A stretch of 64,000 nt of DNA from Actinoplanes sp. KI2. Lineage in GTDB: Bacteria > Actinomycetota > Actinomycetes > Mycobacteriales > Micromonosporaceae. The translations under genes and the position numbers were made by a program. Positions 42,064 through 53,184 of this stretch are shown here, piece after piece (position 1 is the stretch's first letter; each line of letters begins with the position of its first letter). The notes below the pieces were generated by a model. That model was not told where the DNA came from, did not search any database, and saw only the letters and a program-made list of their open reading frames with translations. The DNA lies in the NCBI RefSeq assembly GCF_025630775.1, contig NZ_JAOSZE010000036.1:44728-108727 (forward strand), read 5' to 3'.

Positions 42064-42892
42064 ACTGGTTGCCGCCGCCCGTGCGGCGGGAGGCGCGGTC
42101 GGCGCCTTCAACGTGATCACGATTGAGCATGCCGAGGCGATCGTGGCGGGCGCCGAGGACGCGGGGCTGCCGGTGATTCTGCAGATCAGCGAGAACGCGG
42201 TGCGGTTCCATCACGGCCGGCTCGCGCCGATCGCGGCGGCCGCGCGCAGCATCGCCGACGGCGCGGGTGTGCCGGTCGGGCTGCACCTCGACCACGTGGA
42301 GTCGGACGAGCTGCTGGGCCAGGCCGCCGCGAACGGGTTCGGCTCGGTCATGTACGACGCGTCCCGCCTGCCGTATGCGGAGAACGTCGCCGCTACCGCC
42401 GCCGCGGTGCGCCGATGCCGTGCGGCCGGGTTGTGGGTGGAGAGCGAGCTCGGCGAGATCGGCGGCAAGGGTGGCGCGCATGCGAAGGGCGCGCGCACCG
42501 ATCCGGACGAGGCCGCCGCCTACGTGGCCGCCACCGGGGTGGACGCGCTCGCCGTCGCGGTCGGCTCGTCGCACGCGATGACCACCCGCAGCGCCCGGCT
42601 CGACCATGACCTGATCGCCCGGCTTGCCGCCGCGGTGCCGGTCCCGCTGGTGCTGCACGGCTCGTCGGGTGTGCCGGACGAGGAGTTGTGCGAGGCGGTC
42701 CGCGGCGGGATGGCGAAAATCAACATCGGCACGGCGCTGAACACCGCGTTCACCGGGACGGTACGTTCGGCGCTGGGCGATCAGCCGGATCTGGTCGACC
42801 CGCGACGCTACCTGGCGTCCGCCCGGGACGCGATGGCGGAAACCGTGACAGCCATGTTGCGAGTCCTCAAATCAGACGTAATCCGTGCCTAA
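42044..42892 (+). CDS. Class II fructose/tagatose-bisphosphate aldolase
   Basis: 282 aa from GTG 42044 (AGGAGG 5 nt upstream), overlapping the kinase end by 20 nt, which implies translational coupling. The zinc-binding residues are in GLHLDHVESD, ESELGEIGGKGGAH and VLHGSSGVPDEE; the C-terminal INIGTALNTAFT and YLASARDAM blocks are family-typical. It cleaves a ketose-1,6-bisphosphate into dihydroxyacetone phosphate and glyceraldehyde 3-phosphate. Context (LacC-type kinase, SIS isomerase) favours tagatose- over fructose-bisphosphate, but sequence alone cannot separate GatY from FbaA. Confidence 0.88.
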   Translation: MLAPTGELVAAARAAGGAVGAFNVITIEHAEAIVAGAEDAGLPVILQISENAVRFHHGRLAPIAAAARSIADGAGVPVGLHLDHVESDELLGQAAANGFGSVMYDASRLPYAENVAATAAAVRRCRAAGLWVESELGEIGGKGGAHAKGARTDPDEAAAYVAATGVDALAVAVGSSHAMTTRSARLDHDLIARLAAAVPVPLVLHGSSGVPDEELCEAVRGGMAKINIGTALNTAFTGTVRSALGDQPDLVDPRRYLASARDAMAETVTAMLRVLKSDVIRA

Positions 42893-42965
42893 TAGACGAA
42901 AGATCTACAGCTGGGACACAGGTTCCTCCTAGAGTCCGCGTAGCTCGTCTGCCGATAGTTTCGGC

Positions 42966-45047
42966 ATGACGTTGACGCTCGACCCCGCCTCCGCGCTCGA
43001 GACACCCCGCCCCGCTGGGCCCCGCCGGCGCTGGCTCGGCGACCCGATATGGGCCCGTCCCGCGCTGTGGGCGCTGCTCGCCGCCACCGCCGTCCTCTAC
43101 CTGTGGGACCTGGGCGCCTCCGGCTGGGCCAACGAGTTCTACGCCGCCTCGGCGCAGGCCGGCTCCCAGTCGTGGAAGGCGTGGCTGTTCGCCTCGCTCG
43201 ATGCCGGCAACGCCATCACGGTCGACAAGCCGCCCGCGGCGATGTGGGTGATGGGCCTGTCGATGCGGATCTTCGGGGTGAACAGCTGGTCGCTGCTGGT
43301 CCCCGAGGCGCTGATGGGCGTCGCCAGCGTCGCGCTGCTCTATGCGGCCGTGCGCCGGTGGTTCGGCCCGGTGGCCGGGCTGCTCGCCGGCGCCGCGCTC
43401 GCGGTCACGCCGGTGGCGGTGCTGATGTTCCGGTTCGACAACCCGGACGCGCTGCTGGTGCTGTTGATGACCGCCGCGGCGTACGCGACCGTTCGGGCGG
43501 TCGAGAAGGGTTCGTGGAAGTGGCTGGCGCTCACCGGCGTGCTGATCGGCTTCGGCTTCCTCACCAAGATGATGCAGGCGTTCCTGGTGCTGCCCGGGTT
43601 TGCGCTGGTCTACCTGCTCGCGGCGCCGATCGGGCTCTGGCGGCGGGTGCGTGACCTGCTGATCGCGGGAGCCGCGCTGGTCGTCTCGGGCGGCTGGTTC
43701 GTGCTGCTGGTGTCGTTGTGGCCGGCGTCGTCGCGGCCGTACATCGCCGGTTCGACGAACAACACGCTCTGGCAGCTGGCGATCGGCTACAACGGCCTCG
43801 GGCGGATCTTCGGCGGCGAGGGCAACCCCGGCGGCAGCAGCGGCGGTCCCGGGGGCGGGGGCCGCGGCTTCGGCGGCGGCATGTTCGGCGGGCAGACGGG
43901 CATCACCCGCATGTTCGGCGACTCCTTCGGGCTGGAGATCTCCTGGCTCCTGCCGGCCGCGCTGGTCGCCTTGGTCGCCCTGCTCGTCGGTACGGTACGG
44001 GCGCCGCGCACCGACCGCACCCGGGCCGCGGCCATCCTGTGGGGCGCGTGGACGGTCGTCACCGCGCTGACCTTCAGCTACATGAGCGGCATCGCGCACG
44101 AGTACTACTCGGTCGCGCTGGCGCCGGGAATCGCCGCCCTGGTGGGGATCGGGGCGACGGTGCTGTGGGGATGGCGGTCGCACATCCTGGCCCGGGCCGG
44201 GCTGGCGGCGATGGTCGCGGTCACCGCGGCGTGGGACTTCGAGCTGCTCGGCCGGGTGTCGTGGGCGCCGGTGCTGCGGTGGTTCGTGCTGGTCGGTGGG
44301 CTGATCGCGGCGGCTGCGCTGCTGGTGCCGGGGTCGCTGCTGCGCCGGGCCGGCGTGGTGGCGGTGGCGGCGCTGGCGGTGGTGACCACCGGGGCGGCCG
44401 GCGCGGCATGGGGCGTGGGGACGGCGGGGACCGCGCATACCGGGTCCACGCCCAGTTCGGGGCCGGCCGGGGTGTCGACCGGCGGGCGTGGGGGCTTCCC
44501 CGGTGGCGGCTTCCCGGGGCGCGGTAGCAGCCAGCGCGGAGCTTTCCCGGGCGGAGCTTTCCCGGGCGGAGCTTTCCCGGGCGGAGCCTTCCCGGACGGC
44601 GCTTTCCCGGGCGGCAGCGAATTGCCGAGCTTCCCGGGTGGCGGCACCGGCCAAAATGGGCGGACGGGCGCACCGCAGGGCTCGCCCCGCGGTGGCGGGC
44701 AGACGGTCAGCTCCGAGCTGGTGGGGCTGCTGAAGGCGACCGGCACCCGGTGGGCGGCCGCCACGAACGGGTCGATGGAGGCCGCCCCGCTCCAACTGGC
44801 GAGCGGTCGCCCGGTCATGGCGATCGGCGGCTTCACCGGCAGCGACCCGTCCCCCACGCTCGCCGAGTTCCAGGCCTATGTGAAGGCCGGAGAGGTCCGC
44901 TACTACCTCGGCGGCGGCATGGGCGGCGGATTCGGTCGCGGGGGCGGCGGTGGATCGATCAGCGAGTGGGTCGAGCAGAACTTCACCTCGACCACGGTCG
45001 GCGGCAGCACCGTCTACGACCTCAGCAAGCCGAAGACCGCGGCCTGA
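42966..45047 (+). CDS. GT39/ArnT-like membrane glycosyltransferase
   Basis: 693 aa, ATG 42966; a GATAGT-like -10 lies 6 nt upstream. The N-terminal catalytic region contains YLWDLGASGWANEFYAASAQAGSQSWKAW in parts and the D-K-P-P-A motif (TVDKPPAAMWVM), typical of PMT/ArnT-type lipid-linked sugar transferases; about 11-13 membrane helices follow. Two Gly-rich loops (GGSSGGPGGGGRGFGGG and a run of GAFPGG repeats at 44538-44612) interrupt the second half, then an extracytoplasmic C-terminal domain with PVMAIGGFTGSDPSPTLAEF. It would glycosylate an envelope protein or polymer from a polyprenyl-phosphate sugar. Followed by an 18-bp hairpin terminator. Confidence 0.88.
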   Translation: MTLTLDPASALETPRPAGPRRRWLGDPIWARPALWALLAATAVLYLWDLGASGWANEFYAASAQAGSQSWKAWLFASLDAGNAITVDKPPAAMWVMGLSMRIFGVNSWSLLVPEALMGVASVALLYAAVRRWFGPVAGLLAGAALAVTPVAVLMFRFDNPDALLVLLMTAAAYATVRAVEKGSWKWLALTGVLIGFGFLTKMMQAFLVLPGFALVYLLAAPIGLWRRVRDLLIAGAALVVSGGWFVLLVSLWPASSRPYIAGSTNNTLWQLAIGYNGLGRIFGGEGNPGGSSGGPGGGGRGFGGGMFGGQTGITRMFGDSFGLEISWLLPAALVALVALLVGTVRAPRTDRTRAAAILWGAWTVVTALTFSYMSGIAHEYYSVALAPGIAALVGIGATVLWGWRSHILARAGLAAMVAVTAAWDFELLGRVSWAPVLRWFVLVGGLIAAAALLVPGSLLRRAGVVAVAALAVVTTGAAGAAWGVGTAGTAHTGSTPSSGPAGVSTGGRGGFPGGGFPGRGSSQRGAFPGGAFPGGAFPGGAFPDGAFPGGSELPSFPGGGTGQNGRTGAPQGSPRGGGQTVSSELVGLLKATGTRWAAATNGSMEAAPLQLASGRPVMAIGGFTGSDPSPTLAEFQAYVKAGEVRYYLGGGMGGGFGRGGGGGSISEWVEQNFTSTTVGGSTVYDLSKPKTAA
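44538..44612 (+). repeat. 5 x 15-bp in-frame repeat (GAFPG)
   Basis: Units GGAGCTTTCCCGGGC start at 44538, 44553, 44568, 44583 and 44598, the last two slightly altered. They encode G-A-F-P-G steps in an extracytoplasmic loop of the GT39 protein. Confidence 0.85.
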
Positions 45048-45056
45048 CGCACCGCT

Positions 45057-45095
45057 TCGAACGGCCGCCGATCAACCTGATCGGCGGCCGTTCGA
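45057..45095. terminator. Bidirectional terminator
   Basis: A perfect 18-bp stem (45057-45074 with 45078-45095, TCGAACGGCCGCCGATCA and its complement) with a 3-nt loop between the convergent GT39 and M24 genes, 9 and 14 nt from their stops. Confidence 0.85.
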
Positions 45096-45109
45096 CATGA
45101 CGTGGTGGA

Positions 45110-46225
45110 TCAGGCGACGACCGCCAGGCCGTGGTCGGTGTTGTTGAAGCGGCGGCCGCCACTGTCCGTAACGGTGACGATGTCTTCGATGCGGACCCCG
45201 AACTTGCCGGGCAGGTAGATGCCGGGCTCGATCGAGAAGCACATCCCGGGCACGAGCTTCTGATGCTCGCCGGCGACCATGTACGGCGGCTCGTGGGTGG
45301 TCACGCCGATGCCGTGGCCGGTGCGGTGGATGAAGAACTCGCCGTAGCCGGCGTCGCGGATCACCTGGCGGGCCACCCAGTCGATCTCCTGGCACTGGAT
45401 GCCGGGGCGGACCGCCTCGAACGCGGCCTGCTGGGCGCGCCGGACGATGTCGTGGATCTCGCGGACCTCGTCGGAGGGCTCACCGACCGTGACCGTGCGG
45501 GTGGTGTCGGAGCCGTAGCCGTCGAGCAGGCCGCCGAAGTCGAGGACCACCGCGTCGCCCCGCTCGATCACGCGGCTGCCGGCCTCGTGGTGCGGGTTGG
45601 CGCCGTTCGGGCCGGACCCGACGACGGTGAAGTCGACCTGTTCGTGGCCGAACTTGCGGAGCAGCGCAGCCAGGTCGGCGGCGACCTCGGTCTCGCGGCG
45701 ACCGGCGAAGCGCACGCCGAGGATCTCGCCGTAGGCGGCGTCGGCCGCGGCGCCGGCCGCGGCCAGCCTGGCCAACTCGTGCTCGTCCTTGATCGCGCGG
45801 AGCATCGGCTGGCAGACCGAGAGCGCCTCGTACGCCGAGCCGGGCAGCGTCTTCTGCAGGCCGAGCAGGTGCATCGCCCAGGTGGAGTCGGAGATGCCGT
45901 ACCGGCCGTCGGGGCGCAGCAGGGGCGCGACCGCCTGGTACGGGTCGGTGCCGTCGGCCCAGTCGAGCAGGGTGAGCGCCGGCGCGCCCACCGCGCCCGC
46001 GGCGTCGGGCCGCTCGAGGGCCGGCACCACCAGGGTCGGCGGCTGGTCGGGGGTGAGCACCAGCAGGGTGAGACGCTCGGTCACCGCGGTCGGCTTGTAC
46101 GCGGTGAGCCAGGTCAGGTCGGGCCCGATCCCGACGAGGATGCCGGAGAGCCCGGCGGCCGTGGCAGCCTCGACTGCCCGACGCATCCGGGCCGCGTAGT
46201 CGTCGGCGGTGAACGGTACGGACAT
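45110..46225 (-). CDS. M24-family aminopeptidase (Xaa-Pro dipeptidase type)
   Basis: 371 aa from ATG 46225; AATACT lies 6 nt upstream (leaderless type). An N-terminal creatinase-like domain (RMRRAVEAATAAGLSGILVGIGPDLTWLTAY) precedes the pita-bread domain. Metal ligands are visible in order: Asp in VLDFGGLLDGYGSDTTRT, His in HRTGHGIGV, Glu in SIEPGIYLPG and Glu in VRIEDIVTVT. It removes residues next to proline from peptides in the cytoplasm. Monocistronic. Confidence 0.93.
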   Translation of the reverse strand: MSVPFTADDYAARMRRAVEAATAAGLSGILVGIGPDLTWLTAYKPTAVTERLTLLVLTPDQPPTLVVPALERPDAAGAVGAPALTLLDWADGTDPYQAVAPLLRPDGRYGISDSTWAMHLLGLQKTLPGSAYEALSVCQPMLRAIKDEHELARLAAAGAAADAAYGEILGVRFAGRRETEVAADLAALLRKFGHEQVDFTVVGSGPNGANPHHEAGSRVIERGDAVVLDFGGLLDGYGSDTTRTVTVGEPSDEVREIHDIVRRAQQAAFEAVRPGIQCQEIDWVARQVIRDAGYGEFFIHRTGHGIGVTTHEPPYMVAGEHQKLVPGMCFSIEPGIYLPGKFGVRIEDIVTVTDSGGRRFNNTDHGLAVVA

Positions 46226-46300
46226 GCGGCCAGTATTCCGGCCGGAAAGGACGCTGCGCCTCATCCGCCGAGGGGGAGGAGGCGCAGCGTGCCGGAGGGG

Positions 46301-46567
46301 TCAGAGGAACGAGCGGAGCAGGACGATCGCGAAGAACACCACGATGAAGGCCAGGTCGAACGAGACCCCACCCACCCGCAGCGGCGGGAGGACCCGCCGG
46401 ACCGGCGCGAGGATCGGCTCGGTGATCGCGGTGACGCCGCGGGTCAGTCGGTATCGCACGGAACCGGCCACCGACGGGCCGGCGAGCACGACGGACCAGT
46501 CCAGCACCGCGCGAGCGATCAGCAGCACCTGCAGAGCGAAGAGCACCAGGCTGACGAGGGCGAGCAT
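46301..46567 (-). CDS. YggT-family membrane protein
   Basis: 88 aa, ATG 46567 with GGAGGAAAG upstream. Two hydrophobic helices (ALVSLVLFALQVLLIARAVLDW and FDLAFIVVFFAIVLLRSFL) flank the conserved ITEPILAPVRRVLPPLRVGG segment. YggT proteins are small membrane factors usually encoded with cell-division or SepF genes; here it stands apart from them. Confidence 0.88.
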   Translation of the reverse strand: MLALVSLVLFALQVLLIARAVLDWSVVLAGPSVAGSVRYRLTRGVTAITEPILAPVRRVLPPLRVGGVSFDLAFIVVFFAIVLLRSFL

Positions 46568-46659
46568 CTTTCCTCCAGTTACCGAACAGGGTAGCTGCTA
46601 CTACTGTGCGTCGGATTGCTGTGGAATCGCTGAGCGCTCGCCGTGGGCTCGGACACGTG

Positions 46660-47940
46660 CTATTGGCAGTGCCAGACGACGGCGCGAATGGTGTCCGAGG
46701 CGTCGTCGGACTGCCCGCCGATCACCTTGCCGTTGTCACTCAACGTGTTGGCGATGGTGGAGAGCGTGCCGGCATCGTGCTTGGCCACCTCGGGCAGCAC
46801 GATCTTGTGGTCACCGGCGACGTACGTGGCCCGCCCCTTGATCATGCCGACCGCCCAGCCCTGCGCGTTCGTCGCGTCGACCATGTCGTCCCAGCCGCGG
46901 TCGTCGAGCCGCACCTCGCCGGTCCGGACGTTCCACCGGACCGCCACGCCGTCCCCGGGGTTGGCGCCGGCCAGGTCCTGCGACGTGGCATCGGCTACCC
47001 CGGTCGCCCAGCCGTTGCGAATGCTGAAGACCCGCGCGCTCACCGCCTTCTTTCCGTTGATCGTGGGCAGCGGCAGGGCCCGGTACGTGCCGTCGGCGAA
47101 CCAGACGTACGGCACCTTGAGGTCGAGGCTGCCGACGACGGTCCCGTCCTCGTCGATGTCGCTGGCTGTCGACTCCGCGGTGCCCTTCGGCACCGGCAGC
47201 ACGATCGGCGCGGCCGTCGCCGACGGCCAGACCACCGCCTGGTCGCGGCCCGTGCCGGGGTTCGCACCGCCCTCGCCGGCGATCGCGCCGGCCTCGTTGA
47301 TCGCGTTCGCCGCGCCGGTGGCCACGCCCTTCAGCTGGACGATCTTGCGGCCGACGTACGCGTACGGCCGTTTGACGCCGTCGGCCCCGCTCTGGACGTA
47401 GCTCCAGCCGACCGCGTCGCCGTTCGCGGTGACGTCCACCAGGTTCTCTTCCAGATCGCCGGGCAGCATCACCTTCGTCGCCGTGCCGGCGTGCCAGATG
47501 ACCGCCTGGTAGCCGCCGCCCTTCGGGTAGGAGCGGCCGACGAACCAGCTGCCGCCCGGGTCGCCACCCGAGACCAGCGCCATCCTCACGCCGTCCGGCA
47601 CCGGAAGTTTCTCGATCGTGCAGCTGGTCGGCGGGATCGCCTCCACCGTCCCCCAGTTCGGCGTACTCGGGATGGTGTAGTTGCCCTTGGGCACCTTGGA
47701 CGCCGACGGTTTCGGTGACGCCGCCACGGTCGTGGGCTGCTTCGTGGTCTTCCCGTGCTGGCCCACGGCCACGGCTGCCCCCGCGATGGCGAGCGTGGTC
47801 ACCGCCGCCACGCCCGCATAACCCACCCCCCGGCGCAGCCGCCGCTTCCGCCCGGCGGCGATGGCTCGCGTTATGTCGACGGTCGACGGAGTCGGTGGCT
47901 CGGGATCGAGCGACCGAAGCAGGTCGATCTCGGATGACAT
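46660..47940 (-). CDS. SigE-linked membrane protein with HAF-like beta-propeller repeats
   Basis: 426 aa from ATG 47940 (GGGAGA 6 nt upstream). A short cytoplasmic N-terminus (SSEIDLLRSLDPEPPTPSTVDI), one transmembrane helix near residue 45, then about 350 outer residues with repeated units of the type ...A-x-x-I-N-E-A-G-A-I-A-G and A-V-V-W-P, as in HAF extracellular repeat proteins. Encoded 75 nt downstream of a SigE-family sigma factor on the same strand, like other sigma-associated membrane proteins that may sense or restrain it. No ZAS zinc motif is present. Confidence 0.75.
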   Translation of the reverse strand: MSSEIDLLRSLDPEPPTPSTVDITRAIAAGRKRRLRRGVGYAGVAAVTTLAIAGAAVAVGQHGKTTKQPTTVAASPKPSASKVPKGNYTIPSTPNWGTVEAIPPTSCTIEKLPVPDGVRMALVSGGDPGGSWFVGRSYPKGGGYQAVIWHAGTATKVMLPGDLEENLVDVTANGDAVGWSYVQSGADGVKRPYAYVGRKIVQLKGVATGAANAINEAGAIAGEGGANPGTGRDQAVVWPSATAAPIVLPVPKGTAESTASDIDEDGTVVGSLDLKVPYVWFADGTYRALPLPTINGKKAVSARVFSIRNGWATGVADATSQDLAGANPGDGVAVRWNVRTGEVRLDDRGWDDMVDATNAQGWAVGMIKGRATYVAGDHKIVLPEVAKHDAGTLSTIANTLSDNGKVIGGQSDDASDTIRAVVWHCQ

Positions 47941-48015
47941 GGTCGTCTCCCTCATCTTTCACGGCCCTGTCGCACGGCCCGGTCTCACCGCCGGGCCGCG
48001 GACTCGATATCTCTG

Positions 48016-48549
48016 CTACGACGCCTTGCGGCCGGGCACGGCATTCGCGGCGAAACCCGCTAAGTCGTGCTCGCCGAGCAGGCGGCGCAGCGCGGCAAGC
48101 CCGCGAGAGGTCTGGCTCTTGACCGTGCCGGTGGTGCAGCCGAGCGTGGCCGCAACCTCCTCCACCGACAGGTCGTAGTAGAACCGCAGCACCAGAACGG
48201 CCTGCTGACGGCGGGGCACGCGGCGCAGGGCCGCGCGAACCACCTGACGGTCCTCGCTGCCGCCGTCCTCGACCGGCGGCGGCTCGGGCATCTCGCGAAA
48301 CAGCCTGACCCGGGCCCAGGCCAGGCGTTTCTCGTCCAGGAACGTTCGGACCAGCATCGTGCGCACGTACGCGTCGAGGTTGTCGGCGGCTCTCGCCCGC
48401 CGCCACTTCACGTACAGCGTGGTGATGGTCTGCTGCACCAGATCGTCGGCGCGATGCGCGTCGCTGGTGAGGAGATACGCCAGGCGCCGCAGCGCGGGAA
48501 TCCGCGCCGAGACGTAGTCGACGTAGTCCTCTTCCGAACCGTCCGGCAT
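48016..48549 (-). CDS. SigE-family RNA polymerase sigma factor
   Basis: 177 aa from ATG 48549 (GGAGGGAC upstream). Region 2: RRLAYLLTSDAHRADDLVQQTITTLYVKWRRAR; region 4: ALRRVPRRQQAVLVLRFYYDLSVEEVAATLGCTTGTVKSQTSRGL in its helix-turn-helix, both typical of the TIGR02983 SigE family. It probably controls an envelope or stress regulon, together with the membrane protein downstream. Confidence 0.93.
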   Translation of the reverse strand: MPDGSEEDYVDYVSARIPALRRLAYLLTSDAHRADDLVQQTITTLYVKWRRARAADNLDAYVRTMLVRTFLDEKRLAWARVRLFREMPEPPPVEDGGSEDRQVVRAALRRVPRRQQAVLVLRFYYDLSVEEVAATLGCTTGTVKSQTSRGLAALRRLLGEHDLAGFAANAVPGRKAS

Positions 48550-48614
48550 CGCCCCGTCCCTCCGTTGGGTCTGTCCACCCCTCAGACGGGGTCGGCCGCC
48601 GGTCCGGTTGTCGG

Positions 48615-49613
48615 CTACGGCAGAAGATCTTCTACCAGGGCGGCGGTAGGCCCGGGACGAGCCGAGGCGAAGCCCGTGCCCGCCCACAGGTGTAGCGCGC
48701 TCTGGTCGCCGCGTGCGGCCGCCGCGGCCCGGATCGGCGCGGTCAGGTGATGGATCGCCGGATACCCGACGGGGGCGGCCGCAGAGTACTCGTCGATGAA
48801 CCGGTTGCGCAGCCCGCGCGCCGGCTGCCCGGTGAACGCCCTGGTCACGACCGTCTCCCGGTAGTCGCCGGAGAGCAGCGCCGCCCGATGCGGCGGCCGG
48901 GTGCCGGCCTCGTCGGCAAGCAGGAAGGAGGTGCCGCACTGCACCGCCGCCGCCCCCGCGTCGAGCAGGTCGCGCACGTCGGCGGCCGAGGCGACGCCGC
49001 CGGCCGCGATCACCGGCAGGTCGGTGATCGCGCGCACCGCCGCCAGCACCTCGGCCGCGGTGGCCGTGCCGCGATAGGCGAGCGGATCGACGGTGGACGC
49101 ATGGCCGCCGGCCGTGCCGCCCTGGGCGATCAGCGCGTCGGGGCCGGCGGTCAGCGCAAGGCGGGCCTCGTCCGGGGACGTCACGGTGATCAGCACCGCG
49201 CTGCCGGCCGCGTGCAGGGCCGCCACCACGTCCGGGCCGGGCACCCCGAACGTGAAGCTGACCAGCGGGATCCCGTACGCGACGGCCAGGTCGACCTTCG
49301 CCGGGAAATGATCGTCGTCCGCGAGTCGCAACGGCGGCAGCTCGACCCCGTAGCGATCGGCCTCGACCTGCAGCAGCTGCCGGTAGCGCTCGAGCGGCTC
49401 GACGTCCGCGGGAGCCGGCCGGGGCACGAAGATGTTGAGACCGTACGGCGCTCCGCCGACCGCGCGCAGCTCGTCCTCGACCGCCGCCGGCGTCTGGTAA
49501 CCGGCCGCGAGGAAGCCCAGCCCGCCGGCCTCCGCGGCCGCGATCACCAGCGGCGGCGTCGAGGGACCGCCGGCCATCGGCGCGACGATCAGCGGTCGGA
49601 TCAGCTCACGCAT
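48615..49613 (-). CDS. Nitronate monooxygenase / NPD-family flavoenzyme
   Basis: 332 aa, ATG 49613, with TAGGGT 6 nt upstream (leaderless type). FMN-binding TIM barrel: PLIVAPMAGGPSTPPLVIAAAEAGGLGFLAAG, the catalytic GGTAGGHAS, DLPVIAAGGVASAADVRDLLDAGAAAVQCGTSFLL. It oxidises alkyl nitronates such as propionate-3-nitronate, giving detoxification. Monocistronic, divergent from the aldo/keto reductase gene. Confidence 0.9.
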   Translation of the reverse strand: MRELIRPLIVAPMAGGPSTPPLVIAAAEAGGLGFLAAGYQTPAAVEDELRAVGGAPYGLNIFVPRPAPADVEPLERYRQLLQVEADRYGVELPPLRLADDDHFPAKVDLAVAYGIPLVSFTFGVPGPDVVAALHAAGSAVLITVTSPDEARLALTAGPDALIAQGGTAGGHASTVDPLAYRGTATAAEVLAAVRAITDLPVIAAGGVASAADVRDLLDAGAAAVQCGTSFLLADEAGTRPPHRAALLSGDYRETVVTRAFTGQPARGLRNRFIDEYSAAAPVGYPAIHHLTAPIRAAAAARGDQSALHLWAGTGFASARPGPTAALVEDLLP

Positions 49614-49836
49614 CCACCGACCCTACGGTGTGGGGCCGGCCCGCCACAGCAGGTGGGCCGCATAACCGCGCCAGCAGCCGGCGGCGCACGTCGATCCGGT
49701 CGGCGCCCTCGTCCAGGACGATCTCGGCGGCGGCGAGCCTCCGCGCCAGCTCGCCGGCCGGCGCAGCGAGATTTGGTCGTTTAACCGGCGCCGGCCGGAG
49801 AATGATGAGGGTCAACTCGGCGTGAGGAGCTGACTG

Positions 49837-50856
49837 ATGGAGTACCGCACTCTGGGCGGCACCGGCACGATCGTGTCGACGCTGTGCCTGGGCACGATGA
49901 CGTTCGGCAACGAGAGCAGTCAGGAGGTGTCCCACGCCCAGCTCGATCGCTTCGTCGAGGTCGGTGGCAACTTCATCGACACCGCCAACGTCTACTCGCG
50001 CGGCGTCTCCGAGGAGGTCATCGGCCGCTGGCTCGGGGCCAGGCCCGGGGTACGAGACCGGCTCGTCATCGCCACCAAGGGTCGCTTCCCCATGGGCGAC
50101 GACCCAAACTCGGCCGGGCTGACCCGGGTGAGCCTGTCCCGCGCGCTCGACGCGAGCCTGCGCCGCCTCGGCGTCGAGACGATCGACCTCTACCAGGCGC
50201 ACGCCTGGGACCCGCTGACCCCGATCGAGGAGACGCTCGCGTTCTTCGACGACGCCGTTCGCGCCGGCAAGATCCGGTACGCGGGCGTCAGCAACTTCCT
50301 CGGCTGGCAGCTGCAGAAGGCGGCGATGATCACCCAGTTCCGCGGGCTCGCCCCGATCGTCAGCCTGCAGCCGCAGTACAACCTGCTCGTCCGCGAAATC
50401 GAGTTCGAGCTCGTCGACGTGTGCCGCAACGAGAACATCGGCATCCTGCCCTGGTCACCGCTCGGCGGCGGCTGGCTCACCGGCAAATACGCGCGCGATG
50501 ACACGCCCACCGGAGCCACCCGCCTCGGCGAGGACCCGGGCCGCGGCATGGAGGCGTACGGTCCCCGCAACTCCGACACCCGCACCTGGCACATCCTCGA
50601 TGCCGTCCGCAGCATCGCGGAGGAACGCGGCGCGTCGATGTCCCAGGTGTCGCTCGCCTGGCTCGCCGACCGGCCCGCCGTCACCTCGGTGATCCTCGGT
50701 GCTCGCACCCTCGAGCAGCTCGAGGACAACCTCGGCGCCGCGGACCTGCACCTGTCGGAGAAGGAGACCACGCTGCTCACCGACGCCAGCACCCCGGTGG
50801 TCGGCGAATACCCGTACGGCCCGCAAGGCATCGCCCAACGCGGCCGCAAGATCTGA
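49837..50856 (+). CDS. Aldo/keto reductase
   Basis: 339 aa, ATG 49837 with GAGGAG upstream. NADPH-dependent TIM barrel: LGTMTFGNES, NFIDTANVYSRGVSEE (catalytic Asp and Tyr), ATKGRF (Lys), DLYQAHAWDPLTPIEE (His), and the cofactor block SVILGARTLEQLEDNLGA. It reduces a carbonyl compound; the substrate is unknown. The best match in type is the AKR11/YajO-like group. Confidence 0.93.
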   Translation: MEYRTLGGTGTIVSTLCLGTMTFGNESSQEVSHAQLDRFVEVGGNFIDTANVYSRGVSEEVIGRWLGARPGVRDRLVIATKGRFPMGDDPNSAGLTRVSLSRALDASLRRLGVETIDLYQAHAWDPLTPIEETLAFFDDAVRAGKIRYAGVSNFLGWQLQKAAMITQFRGLAPIVSLQPQYNLLVREIEFELVDVCRNENIGILPWSPLGGGWLTGKYARDDTPTGATRLGEDPGRGMEAYGPRNSDTRTWHILDAVRSIAEERGASMSQVSLAWLADRPAVTSVILGARTLEQLEDNLGAADLHLSEKETTLLTDASTPVVGEYPYGPQGIAQRGRKI

Positions 50857-50901
50857 GGAGGCACCGGGGTCGTACCGCCGCGGATTGGGCAGAATGGGCC
50901 G

Positions 50902-53112
<2,211 letters not shown>

Positions 53113-53184
53113 CCCGCGCGGCCGATCCCGAAAAGTGTCGTACTCGTCGGGCATCATCTGGCGCAGACACGACGGGGAGGGTTC

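Noticed and set aside
49620..49803. Small minus-strand frame ending at 49606 between the nitronate monooxygenase and aldo/keto reductase genes
   Set aside because: It has no ATG or GTG outside the reductase shadow and no recognisable homology; it overlaps the probable promoters of both genes.
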